Source: Polaromonas glacialis (GTDB lineage Bacteria > Pseudomonadota > Gammaproteobacteria > Burkholderiales > Burkholderiaceae_C). Taken from it: DNA of 64,000 nucleotides. Where the stretch lies: NCBI RefSeq assembly GCF_000709345.1, contig NZ_KL448323.1, positions 768,242 through 832,241 on the forward strand, given 5' to 3'. Both the position numbers and the translations under genes were made by a program. Below the pieces are notes generated by a model. That model searched no databases, was not told the origin of the DNA, and worked only from the letters and a program-made list of their open reading frames with translations. Shown here one piece after another: positions 8,792 through 17,887 of the stretch (the first letter of the stretch is position 1; every line of letters begins with the position of its first letter).

Positions 8792-10086
8792 GCGGCTGCG
8801 CTTTCAGGGGAGGGGGTCATGGGGGCCATGCGTCCCAGCCGCTCGGAGGCGGGCGGATGGGAATAGTAGAACTTCACAAACATCGGGTCAGGCGTGAGCG
8901 TGCTGGCATTGTCCTTGTAAAGCTTGAGCAGCGCGCTTTGCAGGTCCCGGCCGTCGGTCTGCGAGATGGCATAGGCGTCCGCCTCGAACTCATGCTTGCG
9001 CGACGACTGCGCCATGAGCGGTGAAATAAAGAAACTGAACAGTGGCACGACCATCAGGAATAGCAGCAGCGCCAGCGCATCGTTGCTGCCCGTCAGGTTG
9101 GGCCGCACGCCCAGCCCGGTGTAAAACCAGACCTGGGTTGACAGCCAGCCGAGCATCGCAAACCCGACCAGGCTCATGGCAAACATCACGCCGATGCGCT
9201 TGATGATGTGCTTGTGCTTGAAATGACCCAACTCGTGCGCCAGTACGGCATCGACTTCAGCGGGATTGAGCTGCTTGAGCAGCGTGTCATAAAAAACCAC
9301 GCGCTTGGCCGCGCCAAACCCGGTGAAGTAGGCATTGGCATGCGCCGAGCGCCGGCTGCCGTCCATCACGAACAGGCCCTTGGCGGCAAAGCCGCAGCGC
9401 TGCATCAGTGCCGTGACGCGCGCCTTCAGCGCTTCGTCGTCGAGCGGCTTGAACTTGTTGAACAGCGGTGCAATCACGGTCGGAAACAGCACCAGCACCA
9501 GCAGGTTGAAACCCATCCAGACCACCCAGGTCCACAGCCACCACAGCGTGCCCGCGCTGCCCATCAGCCACAGGATCAGCGCCACGATGGGCAGGCCGAC
9601 GACCGCGCCGACCAAGGTTGACTTCACCAGATCAGCCAGCCACAGTTTGAGCGTCATCTTGTTGAAGCCAAAGCGCTCTTCAAGCCGGAAGGTCTTGTAC
9701 AGCGTGAACGGCAGGTCGAGCAGGCCGCTGATCAGGCCGAATGCCGCGAGCAGCGCCAGTTGCGGCACCAGCGCGCCGTGGTCGGCCAGGCCCGAGCGCA
9801 TCACGGCCTGATTCAGCGTGTCGATGCCGCCCAGCAGCGTCCATCCCATCAGCAGCGCGGCGGCGAATGCCATTTCCAGCATGCCCAGGCGTGTCTTGGC
9901 AATCGTGTAGTCAGCCGCCTTCTGGTGCGAGGGCAGGCTGATGGTGGAGGCAAAAGCGGCCGGCACCTGGTTGCGATGCTGCGCGACATGGCGGATCTGC
10001 CGCGTGGCCAGGTAGAACTTGGTCAGCAGTCCCAGCATGAGCAGGGCGGCAAACAGCAGGGTGAATGCAAAGGAGGGGTCGGTCAT
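8788..10086 (-). CDS. M48 (Ste24-type) membrane zinc metallopeptidase
   Basis: The 432-residue protein is a CAAX prenyl protease 1/Ste24-like M48 enzyme. It has an N-terminal membrane span, the Ste24 segment FRLEERFGFNKMTLKLWLAD, several central membrane helices, and the zinc motif HELGH in AVLAHELGHFKHKHI. The third ligand region is EFEADAYAI, and the YSHPPASERLGRM ending is typical. Bacterial members are inner-membrane quality-control proteases, not prenyl-protein processors. First gene of the operon with PCD and rsgA; divergent from orn with 35 bp between start codons. Confidence 0.93.
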   Translation of the reverse strand: MTDPSFAFTLLFAALLMLGLLTKFYLATRQIRHVAQHRNQVPAAFASTISLPSHQKAADYTIAKTRLGMLEMAFAAALLMGWTLLGGIDTLNQAVMRSGLADHGALVPQLALLAAFGLISGLLDLPFTLYKTFRLEERFGFNKMTLKLWLADLVKSTLVGAVVGLPIVALILWLMGSAGTLWWLWTWVVWMGFNLLVLVLFPTVIAPLFNKFKPLDDEALKARVTALMQRCGFAAKGLFVMDGSRRSAHANAYFTGFGAAKRVVFYDTLLKQLNPAEVDAVLAHELGHFKHKHIIKRIGVMFAMSLVGFAMLGWLSTQVWFYTGLGVRPNLTGSNDALALLLFLMVVPLFSFFISPLMAQSSRKHEFEADAYAISQTDGRDLQSALLKLYKDNASTLTPDPMFVKFYYSHPPASERLGRMAPMTPSPESAAA

Positions 10087-10121
10087 GGAGACGAGTTTAG
10101 GCGATAGGCGAGAATCGCAAG

Positions 10122-10685
10122 ATGCTTGACACTGAACCCTTATTGAAGAAATCCGACCAGAACCTGGTCTGGCTGGACTGCGAAATGACCGGGCTCGACC
10201 CCGAAAAGGAACGCATCATTGAAATCGCCGTGGTCGTGACCGGACCGCAGCTTACGCCGCGCATTGAGGGCCCGGTGCTGGCCATTCATCAATCGAACGA
10301 ATTGCTGGAGCAGATGGACAAGTGGAACAAGGGAACGCATGGCCGCAGCGGCCTCATCGACAAGGTCAAGGCCAGCACGGTGAACGAGGAAGACGCCCAG
10401 GCGCAATTGCTCGCCTTCCTGGCGAAGTACGTTCCCAAGGGCAAGGCGCCGATGTGCGGCAACACCATCGGCCAGGACAGGCGCTTTCTGGTCAAGTACA
10501 TGCCCAAGCTGGAAACCTTTTTCCATTACCGCAATGTCGATGTCAGCACCTTCAAGGAACTCGCCAAGCGCTGGCGACCCGAGGTGTACAGCGCTTTCAA
10601 GAAGCGCCAGAGCCACACGGCGCTGGCCGATGTGCATGAGTCCATAGACGAGCTGCAGCATTACCGGGAGCATTTCCTCAAGTGA
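10122..10685 (+). CDS. orn: Oligoribonuclease
   Basis: The 187-residue DEDDh exonuclease degrades 2-5 nt RNAs and pGpG to nucleotides and is essential in many proteobacteria. Motifs are [12 protein letters not shown] (Exo I), [11 protein letters not shown] (Exo II) and [12 protein letters not shown] (Exo III with the catalytic His). The ending YREHFLK is standard. The first eight residues are non-conserved, so a slightly later start is possible. It is divergently arranged with the M48 protease gene. Confidence 0.96.
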   Translation: MLDTEPLLKKSDQNLVWLDCEMTGLDPEKERIIEIAVVVTGPQLTPRIEGPVLAIHQSNELLEQMDKWNKGTHGRSGLIDKVKASTVNEEDAQAQLLAFLAKYVPKGKAPMCGNTIGQDRRFLVKYMPKLETFFHYRNVDVSTFKELAKRWRPEVYSAFKKRQSHTALADVHESIDELQHYREHFLK

Positions 10686-10732
10686 ATTTCAATTGTTTTG
10701 GCCTTTTCCGCATAGGGGGCGGGCGGTTCAAG

Positions 10733-10747
10733 CTATTGAAATGGTAG
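10733..10747. repeat. Near copy of the CTAT-N7-ATAG dyad
   Basis: AGCTAT at 10731-10736 is followed, after 7 nt, by GTAG (one mismatch). It lies in the gap between orn and the helicase. Confidence 0.45.
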
Positions 10748-10842
10748 CGAAAGCGCGCACTGATATTGAGTATCGAAGCTGATGAGTTACTGCAATAACA
10801 TTGATTTATAAAAGCTAACTGGTAGAAACCCGCAAACCATGC

Positions 10843-10848
10843 CATAAT
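10843..10848 (+). promoter_or_regulatory. -10 box of the DEAD-box helicase promoter
   Basis: A TGC-CATAAT extended -10 sequence lies here in a locally AT-rich stretch; no strong -35 is seen. Transcription would start near 10855, giving a leader of about 220 nt. Confidence 0.5.
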
Positions 10849-10854
10849 CAAAGG

Positions 10855-11076
10855 CTTGCAGTTGCACACCGTGTTAACCGCATTTGTACATCTACCTCAC
10901 ACTTTTGGACTCTATTTTCAGAGTCGCCGCATCAAGGCAGTTCCGCTCTTGGTCCGTATATTCGTTTGATGGTTGATGTTTTATTAACCATGAACGAAGC
11001 CTTCCGCATCGCGGGGGTGGAGTTTCCTGTTCATTCGCCACAAACGAAGCGGACAGGGGATTAGTGAGAAGAAAAC
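10855..11076 (+). promoter_or_regulatory. Long structured 5' leader of the helicase mRNA, with a possible 24-codon leader ORF
   Basis: Three hairpins are visible: GACTCT/AGAGTC at 10908-10925, ATGGTT/AACCAT at 10969-10991, and CCTGTTC/GGACAGG at 11026-11057 (one G-U pair). An ORF starts at ATG 10990 inside the second hairpin and ends at TAG 11062-11064, 12 nt before the helicase ATG, covering the third hairpin and ending at the helicase Shine-Dalgarno (GTGAGAAG). Long leaders controlling translation are known for the E. coli cold-shock helicase DeaD; control here is inference. Confidence 0.5.
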
Positions 11077-12999
11077 ATGACTGACTCTTTTGAGACTCGC
11101 GGCGACTCTGCGTCCGAAACCCTTGATACCATTTCCGACCTGGAAATCCACGTGATTCCCGATTTCTCGTCCGACGAGCCTGTTGCCGTGGCAACCTCGC
11201 TGGAAGCCGTTGTTGCCGAGCCTAATGGCTTTGTGAAACTGGGCCTGGCCAAGGAACTGCTGCAAGCCGTTGCCGACATGGGCTTCACCCAGCCGACCTC
11301 GGTGCAGATGGCGACCATCCCCAAGGCCATGCAAGCCCTGGATGCCGACCCGAAAGCGCCAAAATTCACCGACCTGCTGGTTTCCAGCCAGACCGGTAGC
11401 GGCAAGACCGCAGCGTTTTTGCTGCCCGTGCTGCACACCCTGCTGAAACAGCAGGAAGAAGCCGAGCGTAATGAGCGTGCCGAATTCGAACGCCTGAGCG
11501 CAGAAGCTGTCGCCCGTGGCGAAGCGCCCTTGAAGAAGCCAAAGCGCAAGGACCCGACCAACATGCGCAATTTCAAGGCCGCCACCCCCGGCGCCCTGAT
11601 CCTGTGCCCGACCCGCGAACTGGCCCAGCAAGTTTGCGCCGACGCGATCGACCTGGTTCGCCATTGCCGTGGCCTGCGCGTTGCCAACGTCGTTGGCGGC
11701 ATTCCTTACCAGTTGCAAATCGCCAAGCTGCAAAACGCCGACCTCGTGGTGGCCACGCCCGGCCGTCTGCTCGACTTGCAGCGCAGCATGCAGATCAAGC
11801 TCGACCAGGTGCAGTTCCTCGTCGTTGACGAAGCCGACCGCATGCTCGACCTCGGCTTTGCCGACGACCTGACCGAAGTCAACCAGCTCACCATCGAGCG
11901 CAAGCAGACCATGATGTTCAGCGCCACGTTTGCGCCGCGCATCATGCAACTCGCCACCCGCGTGATGCGCCAGCCGCAGCGCGTCGAGATCGACTCGCCG
12001 CACGAAAAGCATGCATCGATCACCCAGTCGCTGCTGTGGGCCGACAACATGACCCACAAGCGCAAGCTGCTGGACCACTGGCTGCGCGACACCACCATCA
12101 ACCAGGCCATCGTTTTTGCCTGCACGCAGGTGGAATGTGACGGCCTGGCCAATGACCTGGTGCAAGAAGGTTTCAGCGCCGTGGCGCTGCATGGCGCGCT
12201 GGGCCAGGGCCTGCGCAACCGCCGCCTGATGGCATTCCGTGACGGCCGCGTGCAGATTCTGGTGGCTACCGATGTGGCTGCCCGTGGTCTGGACGTTCCG
12301 ACCATCACCCACGTCATCAACTACGGCCTGCCGATGAAAGCCGAAGACTACGTTCACCGCATTGGCCGCACCGGCCGTGCCGGTCGCGAAGGCCAGGCGA
12401 TCACGATTGCCGAGTTCCGCGACCGTCGCAAGATTCAGGACATCGAGCACTACACCCAGCAAAACCTCAAGGCCAGCACCATCCCCGGTCTGGAACCCCA
12501 GCAGCGTTTTGCACCCACTTCCGAGCGTCCCCGCGGCAATTTCGGCGGTGGCCGTGATGACCGTGGCGGCGGCCGCAGCTTCGGCGGTGGTGGCGGCTTT
12601 GCCGGCCGCAAGCCAGCCGGTGGCGGCTTTGGCGGCGGCAATGCAGGCAGCTTCGGTGGCAACCGTGATGACCGTGGTGGTTTCGGCGGCAACCGTGACG
12701 CCGGCGCCTTCCAGGGCCGTCCTCCCGCACCGCAAGGCAACAACTACGCCGACCGTTCGGGCTTCAATGACCGCAACGCCCGCCGCCCGGATGACCGTGG
12801 TTTCGGTGGCGGCAACAGCAACGCCGGTTTCGCACCGCGTGACGACCGCAACTTTGGCGGTGGCAACGAAGGCTTTGCGCCCCGTGGCGATTTTGCGGAC
12901 CGCAAGCCCGCTTTCGCCCGTCCAGCCGGCAAGGTGTTTGTGCCCCGCGATGCGGCCAAGAAGCCGGGCGGCAAGTTCACCAAGCCTTTTCGCGATTGA
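11077..12999 (+). CDS. DEAD-box ATP-dependent RNA helicase with RGG/glycine-rich tail
   Basis: The 640-residue protein has all DEAD-box motifs: FTQPTSVQMATIP (Q motif), SSQTGSGKTAAF (I), PTRELAQQ (Ia), VVDEADRMLD (II), FSATFAPR (III), VATDVAARGLD (V) and HRIGRTGRAG (VI). About 35 charged residues (EEAERNERAEFERLS and on) interrupt the region between motifs I and Ia. After residue 470 a tail of about 160 residues repeats GGG, DDRGG and FGGNRD units, an RNA-binding RGG-like tail. It fits RhlE-type helicases of Burkholderiales that remodel RNA in ribosome assembly or cold adaptation. Preceded by a long leader and closed by a strong terminator. Confidence 0.93.
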   Translation: MTDSFETRGDSASETLDTISDLEIHVIPDFSSDEPVAVATSLEAVVAEPNGFVKLGLAKELLQAVADMGFTQPTSVQMATIPKAMQALDADPKAPKFTDLLVSSQTGSGKTAAFLLPVLHTLLKQQEEAERNERAEFERLSAEAVARGEAPLKKPKRKDPTNMRNFKAATPGALILCPTRELAQQVCADAIDLVRHCRGLRVANVVGGIPYQLQIAKLQNADLVVATPGRLLDLQRSMQIKLDQVQFLVVDEADRMLDLGFADDLTEVNQLTIERKQTMMFSATFAPRIMQLATRVMRQPQRVEIDSPHEKHASITQSLLWADNMTHKRKLLDHWLRDTTINQAIVFACTQVECDGLANDLVQEGFSAVALHGALGQGLRNRRLMAFRDGRVQILVATDVAARGLDVPTITHVINYGLPMKAEDYVHRIGRTGRAGREGQAITIAEFRDRRKIQDIEHYTQQNLKASTIPGLEPQQRFAPTSERPRGNFGGGRDDRGGGRSFGGGGGFAGRKPAGGGFGGGNAGSFGGNRDDRGGFGGNRDAGAFQGRPPAPQGNNYADRSGFNDRNARRPDDRGFGGGNSNAGFAPRDDRNFGGGNEGFAPRGDFADRKPAFARPAGKVFVPRDAAKKPGGKFTKPFRD

Positions 13000-13044
13000 A
13001 CTTGACCTGCGGACGCTGATTATTGAATGATCAGCTTTCCAGCC

Positions 13045-13085
13045 AAAAGGCCGCTGCCAACCGAAAGGTTCGCAGCGGCCTTTTT
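13045..13085 (+). terminator. Strong intrinsic terminator after the helicase
   Basis: A long AAAAGGCCGCTGC/GCAGCGGCCTTTTT stem with a 14-nt loop ends in a T run. The A and T flanks make it potentially bidirectional. Confidence 0.92.
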
Positions 13086-13136
13086 CATGGCTGTCATGCC
13101 AAGATGCGGGTTTTGTAAAACATCAAGGAGACGCCC

Positions 13137-14027
13137 ATGAGCAGCAGCGCATCAGACTGGAATCCGCAATGGCTGGACCGCATGTACAACAACCGGCTGC
13201 TGGTGCCAGGCCATGGCGTGCATTTCGAGCGATGGGCGAAAGACTCCGAAAGCGCTCGCCAATCATGGCCTTGCCAGCTGGGCCTCGCCTACGGCAAGAA
13301 CCCCAGCGAAATGCTGGATATCTTTCCGGCCAGCGAAAGCCGCGCAGGTCACAAGGAGCCGGTGCTGGTATTCATTCATGGCGGCTACTGGCGCGCGCTG
13401 GACAAGGCCGACCACTCCTTCATCGCCCCGCAGTTCACGCAGGCTGGCGCTTGCGTCGTGGTGCTGAACCATACGCTGTGCCCTGCGGTCAGCATTCCCG
13501 ACATCGTCCAGCAGATGGCCCGTGCGCTGGCCTGGACCTGGCGGCATGTTGCGGACTTTGGCGGCGATCCGGAACGCATCACGGTGGCGGGCCATTCGGC
13601 GGGCGGCCATCTGGCCGCCATGCTGCTGGCCCATGACTGGGCCGCGCATGCGCCCGATCTGCCGCAAGGCCTGGTCAAAAATGCGCTGTCGATTTCAGGC
13701 CTGTACGACCTGGAGCCGATTCGCCTGACGCCTTTTTTGAGGGATTTGAACCTGACGCCCGAACAGGTTCGCCTGGCCAGTCCGGTGATGCTGCCGCCTC
13801 CGCCGGAAGGCACGCTTTACAGCGTGGCAGGGGGCGACGAAAGCGATGAATTCCTGCGGCAGAACCGCTTGATCCAGCACGCCTGGGGCCTTGACACCGT
13901 TCCCGTCTGCGAATCGCTGCCGGGCCTGAATCATTTCAGCATCCTCGAAGCCCTGGTCGAGCCTTCGCACCGCCTGCACCGGCTGGCGCTTGAACTTCTC
14001 GGCCTCGATGAAGTGCCGAGCCGCTGA
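13137..14027 (+). CDS. Alpha/beta hydrolase, arylformamidase (kynurenine formamidase)-like
   Basis: The 296-residue protein has an HGGYW oxyanion motif (FIHGGYWRALDKADHSF), a GHSAGGHLAAM nucleophile elbow with the catalytic serine, GGDESDEFLRQ around the catalytic Asp, and LNHFSILEAL with the catalytic His. HGGxW plus GHSAGGH is the pattern of eukaryotic-type kynurenine formamidase and related carboxylesterases. No other kynurenine-pathway gene is nearby, so the substrate is open. An AAGGAG ribosome binding site sits 8 nt before the ATG. Confidence 0.85.
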   Translation: MSSSASDWNPQWLDRMYNNRLLVPGHGVHFERWAKDSESARQSWPCQLGLAYGKNPSEMLDIFPASESRAGHKEPVLVFIHGGYWRALDKADHSFIAPQFTQAGACVVVLNHTLCPAVSIPDIVQQMARALAWTWRHVADFGGDPERITVAGHSAGGHLAAMLLAHDWAAHAPDLPQGLVKNALSISGLYDLEPIRLTPFLRDLNLTPEQVRLASPVMLPPPPEGTLYSVAGGDESDEFLRQNRLIQHAWGLDTVPVCESLPGLNHFSILEALVEPSHRLHRLALELLGLDEVPSR

Positions 14028-14045
14028 AGCGCTGCGCGGCTGGGT

Positions 14046-15023
14046 TCACATCATCAGGTCCTCGTTCGAGTTCTTGCCGCCCAGCACCACATAGTTGACC
14101 TTGCGGATGTCCATGAGCCGGGTGCCGCCCGAGTAGCTGATGGCGCTTTGCACGTCTTCTTCCATCTCGCGCAGCGTATCGACCAGCTTGCCCTTGATCG
14201 GCTCCAGGATGCGCTTGCCTTCGACATGCTTGTACTCGCCCTTGTTGAAGTCCGACGCGCTGCCGTAATACTCCTTGAACAGCTTGCCATCGACCTCGAC
14301 GGTCTGGCCGGGGCTTTCCTCCAGGCCGGCCAGCATCGAGCCAATCATGACCATGGTGGCGCCAAAGCGGATCGACTTGGCGATGTCGCCATGCTCGCGG
14401 ATGCCGCCGTCGGCAATGATGGGTTTGGTCGCCACGCGGGCGCACCACTTGAGCGCCGACAGCTGCCAGCCGCCGGTGCCAAAGCCGGTCTTCATCTTGG
14501 TGATGCAGACCTTGCCGGGGCCAATGCCGACCTTGGTCGCATCGGCGCCCCAGTTTTCCAGGTCGATCACCGCTTCGGGCGTGGCCACGTTGCCGGCGAT
14601 CACGAAGGATTGCGGCAAATGCTTCTTCAGGTAGGCGATCATTTTCTGCACCGTGTCGGCATGGCCGTGGGCGATGTCGATGGTGATGTATTCGGGCGCC
14701 AGGTCTTCGGCGACCAGCTGGTCCACCGTGTCGTAGTCGGGCTGCTTCACGCCCAGCGAGATGGATGCGTACACGCCCCTGGCCTTCATGTCGCGCACGA
14801 ACTGCAGGTTGTCCAGGTCAAAGCGGTGCATGACATAAAAATAGCCGTTTTGCGCCATCCAGACGCAGATGTCTTCGTTGACGACGGTTTTCATGTTCGC
14901 CGGCACCACCGGGATGCGAAAGCTGCGCGCGCCCAGCGTCACGCTGGCATTGCATTCCGAGCGGCTTTCCACGCGGCATTTGCGCGGCAGCAGCAGGATG
15001 TTGTCGTAGTCGAATATTTCCAT
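14046..15023 (-). CDS. guaC: GMP reductase (IMPDH-like TIM barrel)
   Basis: The 325-residue enzyme converts GMP to IMP with NADPH. It starts [16 protein letters not shown], has [10 protein letters not shown] and the catalytic-cysteine loop [17 protein letters not shown], then [16 protein letters not shown] and the phosphate-binding [12 protein letters not shown]. Length and lack of CBS domains separate it from IMP dehydrogenase; this is the shorter GuaC type well known from Firmicutes. ATG 15023 is preferred over an upstream in-frame TTG because a GGAG lies at a suitable distance. It is convergent with the hydrolase gene. Confidence 0.93.
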   Translation of the reverse strand: MEIFDYDNILLLPRKCRVESRSECNASVTLGARSFRIPVVPANMKTVVNEDICVWMAQNGYFYVMHRFDLDNLQFVRDMKARGVYASISLGVKQPDYDTVDQLVAEDLAPEYITIDIAHGHADTVQKMIAYLKKHLPQSFVIAGNVATPEAVIDLENWGADATKVGIGPGKVCITKMKTGFGTGGWQLSALKWCARVATKPIIADGGIREHGDIAKSIRFGATMVMIGSMLAGLEESPGQTVEVDGKLFKEYYGSASDFNKGEYKHVEGKRILEPIKGKLVDTLREMEEDVQSAISYSGGTRLMDIRKVNYVVLGGKNSNEDLMM

Positions 15024-15121
15024 GATTTTCCCAAGCTCCAAAAAAACTGTTGTTGCTGAACAGAAGGCGCTTGGACTGGCCGGTTTTTGGCGGGAACCTC
15101 ACTGCAAGTGTGAGGCTTCAA

Positions 15122-15154
15122 TAAAAAAACCGGGCGCAATTGCTTGGGCCCGGT
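15122..15154 (-). terminator. Intrinsic terminator for the 15221-15937 gene
   Basis: Read on the minus strand, an ACCGGGC/GCCCGGT stem (15129-15154) is followed by a run of seven T residues. Confidence 0.8.
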
Positions 15155-15220
15155 GACTGATTCTAAAGGCCTGGAAAACCGCCAGGCACTATCGGCTGCA
15201 ATATCCTTGCAGTCCGAGTT

Positions 15221-15937
15221 TCAAGGAGCGACGCAGCGCGATTGCGCCGCCAGCAGCACCTGGCCTTTTTCATCCTCGACCCAGCCGATGACGCGCAGGC
15301 GCTCCGGATTGGCCGCCGGTGCAATGTTCATGGAGCGGCTTTCAAACAGCCTGTTCTGCTCATCTTTTAATAGCTGCTTGCGCCCGTCCCATGTGCGGGA
15401 AAGCACGTTTCGGACAAGATTTCGCTCCACGGGCGAGCCCTCCAGGCCGGCCGGCAGCGTTTCCACCAGCGCCAGCCACGCGGTCAAGGGCTGCCTGGCC
15501 GCTGGCGATACCGGCTTGAGTTCGATGGAGGCGCCCAGGTAATCGGCCACCGGCAAACCGTGGGCCACGCGCAAGCCCGCGCCCTTGATGCCTTTGATGG
15601 CATGCACAACCGTCTGGCTTTTGGCCGGCACGCTTTGGCTGAGCGACTCCAGCCGGGCCAGCGCATCGCGCGTCGCCACGGCCGACAGCGGCGCGTCGTC
15701 GCCCTGGAGGCTGGGTAGAACCCAGTCCAGCGCGACGGCATTTCTTGCCGGCATCGGCGTGGCCGGGTCGGCCCAGCAGGTGCCGCAGTCGGCGTTGATG
15801 AAACGCTCCATGAGCTGGACCGGCCGGCTCTGGCCGTCGCTGGCGCAAAAAGACTGGGCCTGCGCTGGGGAAATGGACGCGGCCAAGGCTGCCGCAGCGA
15901 GCAATTGCGCGAAGAGAGGAGTTGAAAGGGTTGTCAT
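15221..15937 (-). CDS. Secreted CxxC protein of unknown function (DUF1223/thioredoxin-like appearance)
   Basis: The 238-residue protein has a clear signal peptide (LLAAAALAASISPAQAQ, cleaved near AQA|Q). It is followed by VQLMERFINADCGTCWAD, a Cys-x-x-Cys in the place where thioredoxin-like DUF1223 proteins carry theirs, and GDDAPLSAVATRDALARL. The resemblance is weak and the function is unknown; a periplasmic redox or binding role is a guess. ATG 15937 is chosen over an upstream TTG. A copy of the dispersed AGCTATTAAAA element is embedded in the frame around 15363-15376, encoding KQLLKDE. Confidence 0.65.
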   Translation of the reverse strand: MTTLSTPLFAQLLAAAALAASISPAQAQSFCASDGQSRPVQLMERFINADCGTCWADPATPMPARNAVALDWVLPSLQGDDAPLSAVATRDALARLESLSQSVPAKSQTVVHAIKGIKGAGLRVAHGLPVADYLGASIELKPVSPAARQPLTAWLALVETLPAGLEGSPVERNLVRNVLSRTWDGRKQLLKDEQNRLFESRSMNIAPAANPERLRVIGWVEDEKGQVLLAAQSRCVAP

Positions 15938-16087
15938 GGGCAAAAAGGATTCGTCCGGGGCTTTTTAAACTGGGCCATGTTTTCATGGAGTCGCGCCATC
16001 ATTCTTGTTTTTGACAAATCCTGCTGGCCTGCGCCGCAAAGCCCTGCGCAGGTTTCCTGCAAGTGCCAGCCTGATTTCTGAACGCCC

Positions 16088-16933
16088 GTGTCCATGATCA
16101 AACGCATGAACCCTTCCACGCTGATCGGCATGCTGGCCAGCGTGCTGCTGCTGGCGATCGTGCTATTTTTCGCGGCCGACGATGCACGCATGTACGTGGA
16201 CTGGCCCAGCCTGGGCATTGTGCTGGGCGGCACGCTGGCAGCGACATTCCTGAGCTATCCGCTCAAGGAGGTGTTCCGGGTCTTCAGCCTGATTGCCACG
16301 GTGACGCGCAACGAGCACACGTACACGCACAACGACATTGAGGAACTGGTGCGGATTTCCAAGCTGTGGATCAACGGCGACCTGCATGCGGTCGAGCGGG
16401 CGCTGGAAAACGTGACCAACCCCTTCCTGCGCACCGGGGTGCAGCTGGTGATCGACCAGACACCGGAAGACGACATCCTGGACCTGATGCAGTGGCGCAT
16501 CTCGCGGCTGCGCGCGCGCGAAGCCGCCGAAGCGCAGCTGTTTCGCGTCATGGCGAACTTTGCCCCGGCCTTTGGCATGCTTGGAACGCTGGTCGGCCTG
16601 ATCAACCTGATGAGCTTGCTGGGCGGCGGCGACATGCGCGACATCGGCCAGCAGCTGGCGGTCGCGCTGATGACCACGTTCTACGGCATCTTGCTGGCCA
16701 ACCTGGTGTTCAAGCCGGTGGCCGTCAAGCTGGAGCGCCGAACCGAAACCCGGGTGGTGCTGATGAACATGGTGCTGCAGGGCATCTCGATGATGTGCGA
16801 GCGGCGCAGCCCTGCGCTCATGCGCGAAACCCTCAAGTCCTTCATGGCGCATCACGAGGACGAGATCTTTGATGGCCGGCAGCCCGGGAAAAATGGCGAA
16901 AAACGGGTGGCGGCGCCCGGTCCCGCCCGCTGA
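16088..16933 (+). CDS. MotA/PomA-type stator proton or sodium channel subunit
   Basis: The 281-residue protein has four membrane segments: TLIGMLASVLLLAIVLFFAA, SLGIVLGGTLAATFLSYP, then the channel helices APAFGMLGTLVGLINLM and AVALMTTFYGILLANLVF, both with the conserved prolines or glycines of MotA. The cytoplasmic loop includes the charged HAVERALENVTNPF region. The last helix pair resembles PomA/MotC stators more than E. coli MotA. It lies 2 bp before the MotB-like gene, so the two form one unit. The start is GTG 16088 or ATG 16094. No flagellar gene is in the window. Confidence 0.88.
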   Translation: MSMIKRMNPSTLIGMLASVLLLAIVLFFAADDARMYVDWPSLGIVLGGTLAATFLSYPLKEVFRVFSLIATVTRNEHTYTHNDIEELVRISKLWINGDLHAVERALENVTNPFLRTGVQLVIDQTPEDDILDLMQWRISRLRAREAAEAQLFRVMANFAPAFGMLGTLVGLINLMSLLGGGDMRDIGQQLAVALMTTFYGILLANLVFKPVAVKLERRTETRVVLMNMVLQGISMMCERRSPALMRETLKSFMAHHEDEIFDGRQPGKNGEKRVAAPGPAR

Positions 16934-16935
16934 GC

Positions 16936-17829
16936 ATGGCGACCGCCGGATACGTCGAAATGTTGCTTCATGAAAATTCGCGCGCATCGTTGGCCGGTCA
17001 TGAAAGGGATGCCGGCGGCAGGCAGGCGCCGCATGCCAGGGCATCGCCTCCACCCGTGCCGCCGAAGCCTTTTGGGGCGAGCGCAAAGCTGCGCAAGGGC
17101 CGCTTTGCGCGCTGGCATCTTGAACCCGCCCTGGTGGCCGAGGAAGAGGGCTGGCTCCTGACCTACCTGGATGTCATCACCTTGCTGCTGGTGATGATGG
17201 TGGTGGTGATGCTGGCCTTTGCCGGTTCCGGCCCGCACGGGATGCCAGCCAATGGAAGCCCCAGTGCGGGGCATTGGCCGGCATCCGGAGCGCTTCCGGT
17301 TCTCGGCATTCCTGGCAGCGCGGCGCCGATACCCCTTCCGGTGCCCGTGCTGCCCGCCAGTTCCGAAGCTGCGCCTGAGCCCGACATCGCGCCTGAACCG
17401 GATTTGCTGGCAAGTCTGGCGCTGGACCCTCTGGACAAGAACATCGAGGTGATCGTGAGCAAGGGAACGGTCAGCTTTCGCATCAGCAGCGAGGTGCTGT
17501 TCAACTCCGGCGAGGCCACGCTCAGCGAGGCGGGGCGCGGCGTGATGAGCCGGCTCGTGCCGACCCTGGGCAAGGTCCCCGGCTACCGCGTCGTGGTCGA
17601 GGGTCATACCGACAACATGCCGATCCAGACCGGGCGCTTTCCATCCAACTGGGAACTCTCCACCGGCCGGGCCGCCAGCGTGGTGCGCCATTTTCAGGGA
17701 CAGGGCATTGACGCGGCCCGCATGCGGGCAACGGGCTTTGCCGACACCCGGCCGATTGCGTCCAACGACACGGCGCAGGGCAGGGCGAGCAACCGCCATG
17801 TGGAAGTGATCCTGGAAGCGTCCAGGTAG
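16936..17829 (+). CDS. MotB/PomB-type stator subunit with OmpA peptidoglycan-binding domain
   Basis: The 297-residue protein has a cytoplasmic N-terminus of about 75 residues, one membrane helix (WLLTYLDVITLLLVMMVV) with the ion-carrying Asp near its start, a proline-rich periplasmic linker, and a C-terminal OmpA domain containing VVVEGHTDNMPIQ and RASNRHVEVIL. The N-terminal extension is longer than in E. coli MotB, which has under 30 residues before the helix. It pairs with the upstream MotA-like gene to make an anchored stator that converts ion flow into torque or other mechanical work. Confidence 0.87.
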   Translation: MATAGYVEMLLHENSRASLAGHERDAGGRQAPHARASPPPVPPKPFGASAKLRKGRFARWHLEPALVAEEEGWLLTYLDVITLLLVMMVVVMLAFAGSGPHGMPANGSPSAGHWPASGALPVLGIPGSAAPIPLPVPVLPASSEAAPEPDIAPEPDLLASLALDPLDKNIEVIVSKGTVSFRISSEVLFNSGEATLSEAGRGVMSRLVPTLGKVPGYRVVVEGHTDNMPIQTGRFPSNWELSTGRAASVVRHFQGQGIDAARMRATGFADTRPIASNDTAQGRASNRHVEVILEASR

Positions 17830-17887
17830 CCTTCCGATCAAAATCAGGCCGGCCGGCCGGCGGGCAGGGGACTTTCTACAATAAGCG

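Noticed and set aside
10984..12735. A 583-codon open frame antisense to the DEAD-box helicase
   Set aside because: The helicase motifs on the plus strand are complete; the antisense product is low-complexity Ala/Gly/Val/His sequence.
13045..13085. A possible small RNA in the large hairpin after the helicase
   Set aside because: Stem and T run are fully explained as a rho-independent terminator; no promoter is seen.
14046..15023. IMP dehydrogenase
   Set aside because: It has no CBS insert, and its length and catalytic loop match GMP reductase.
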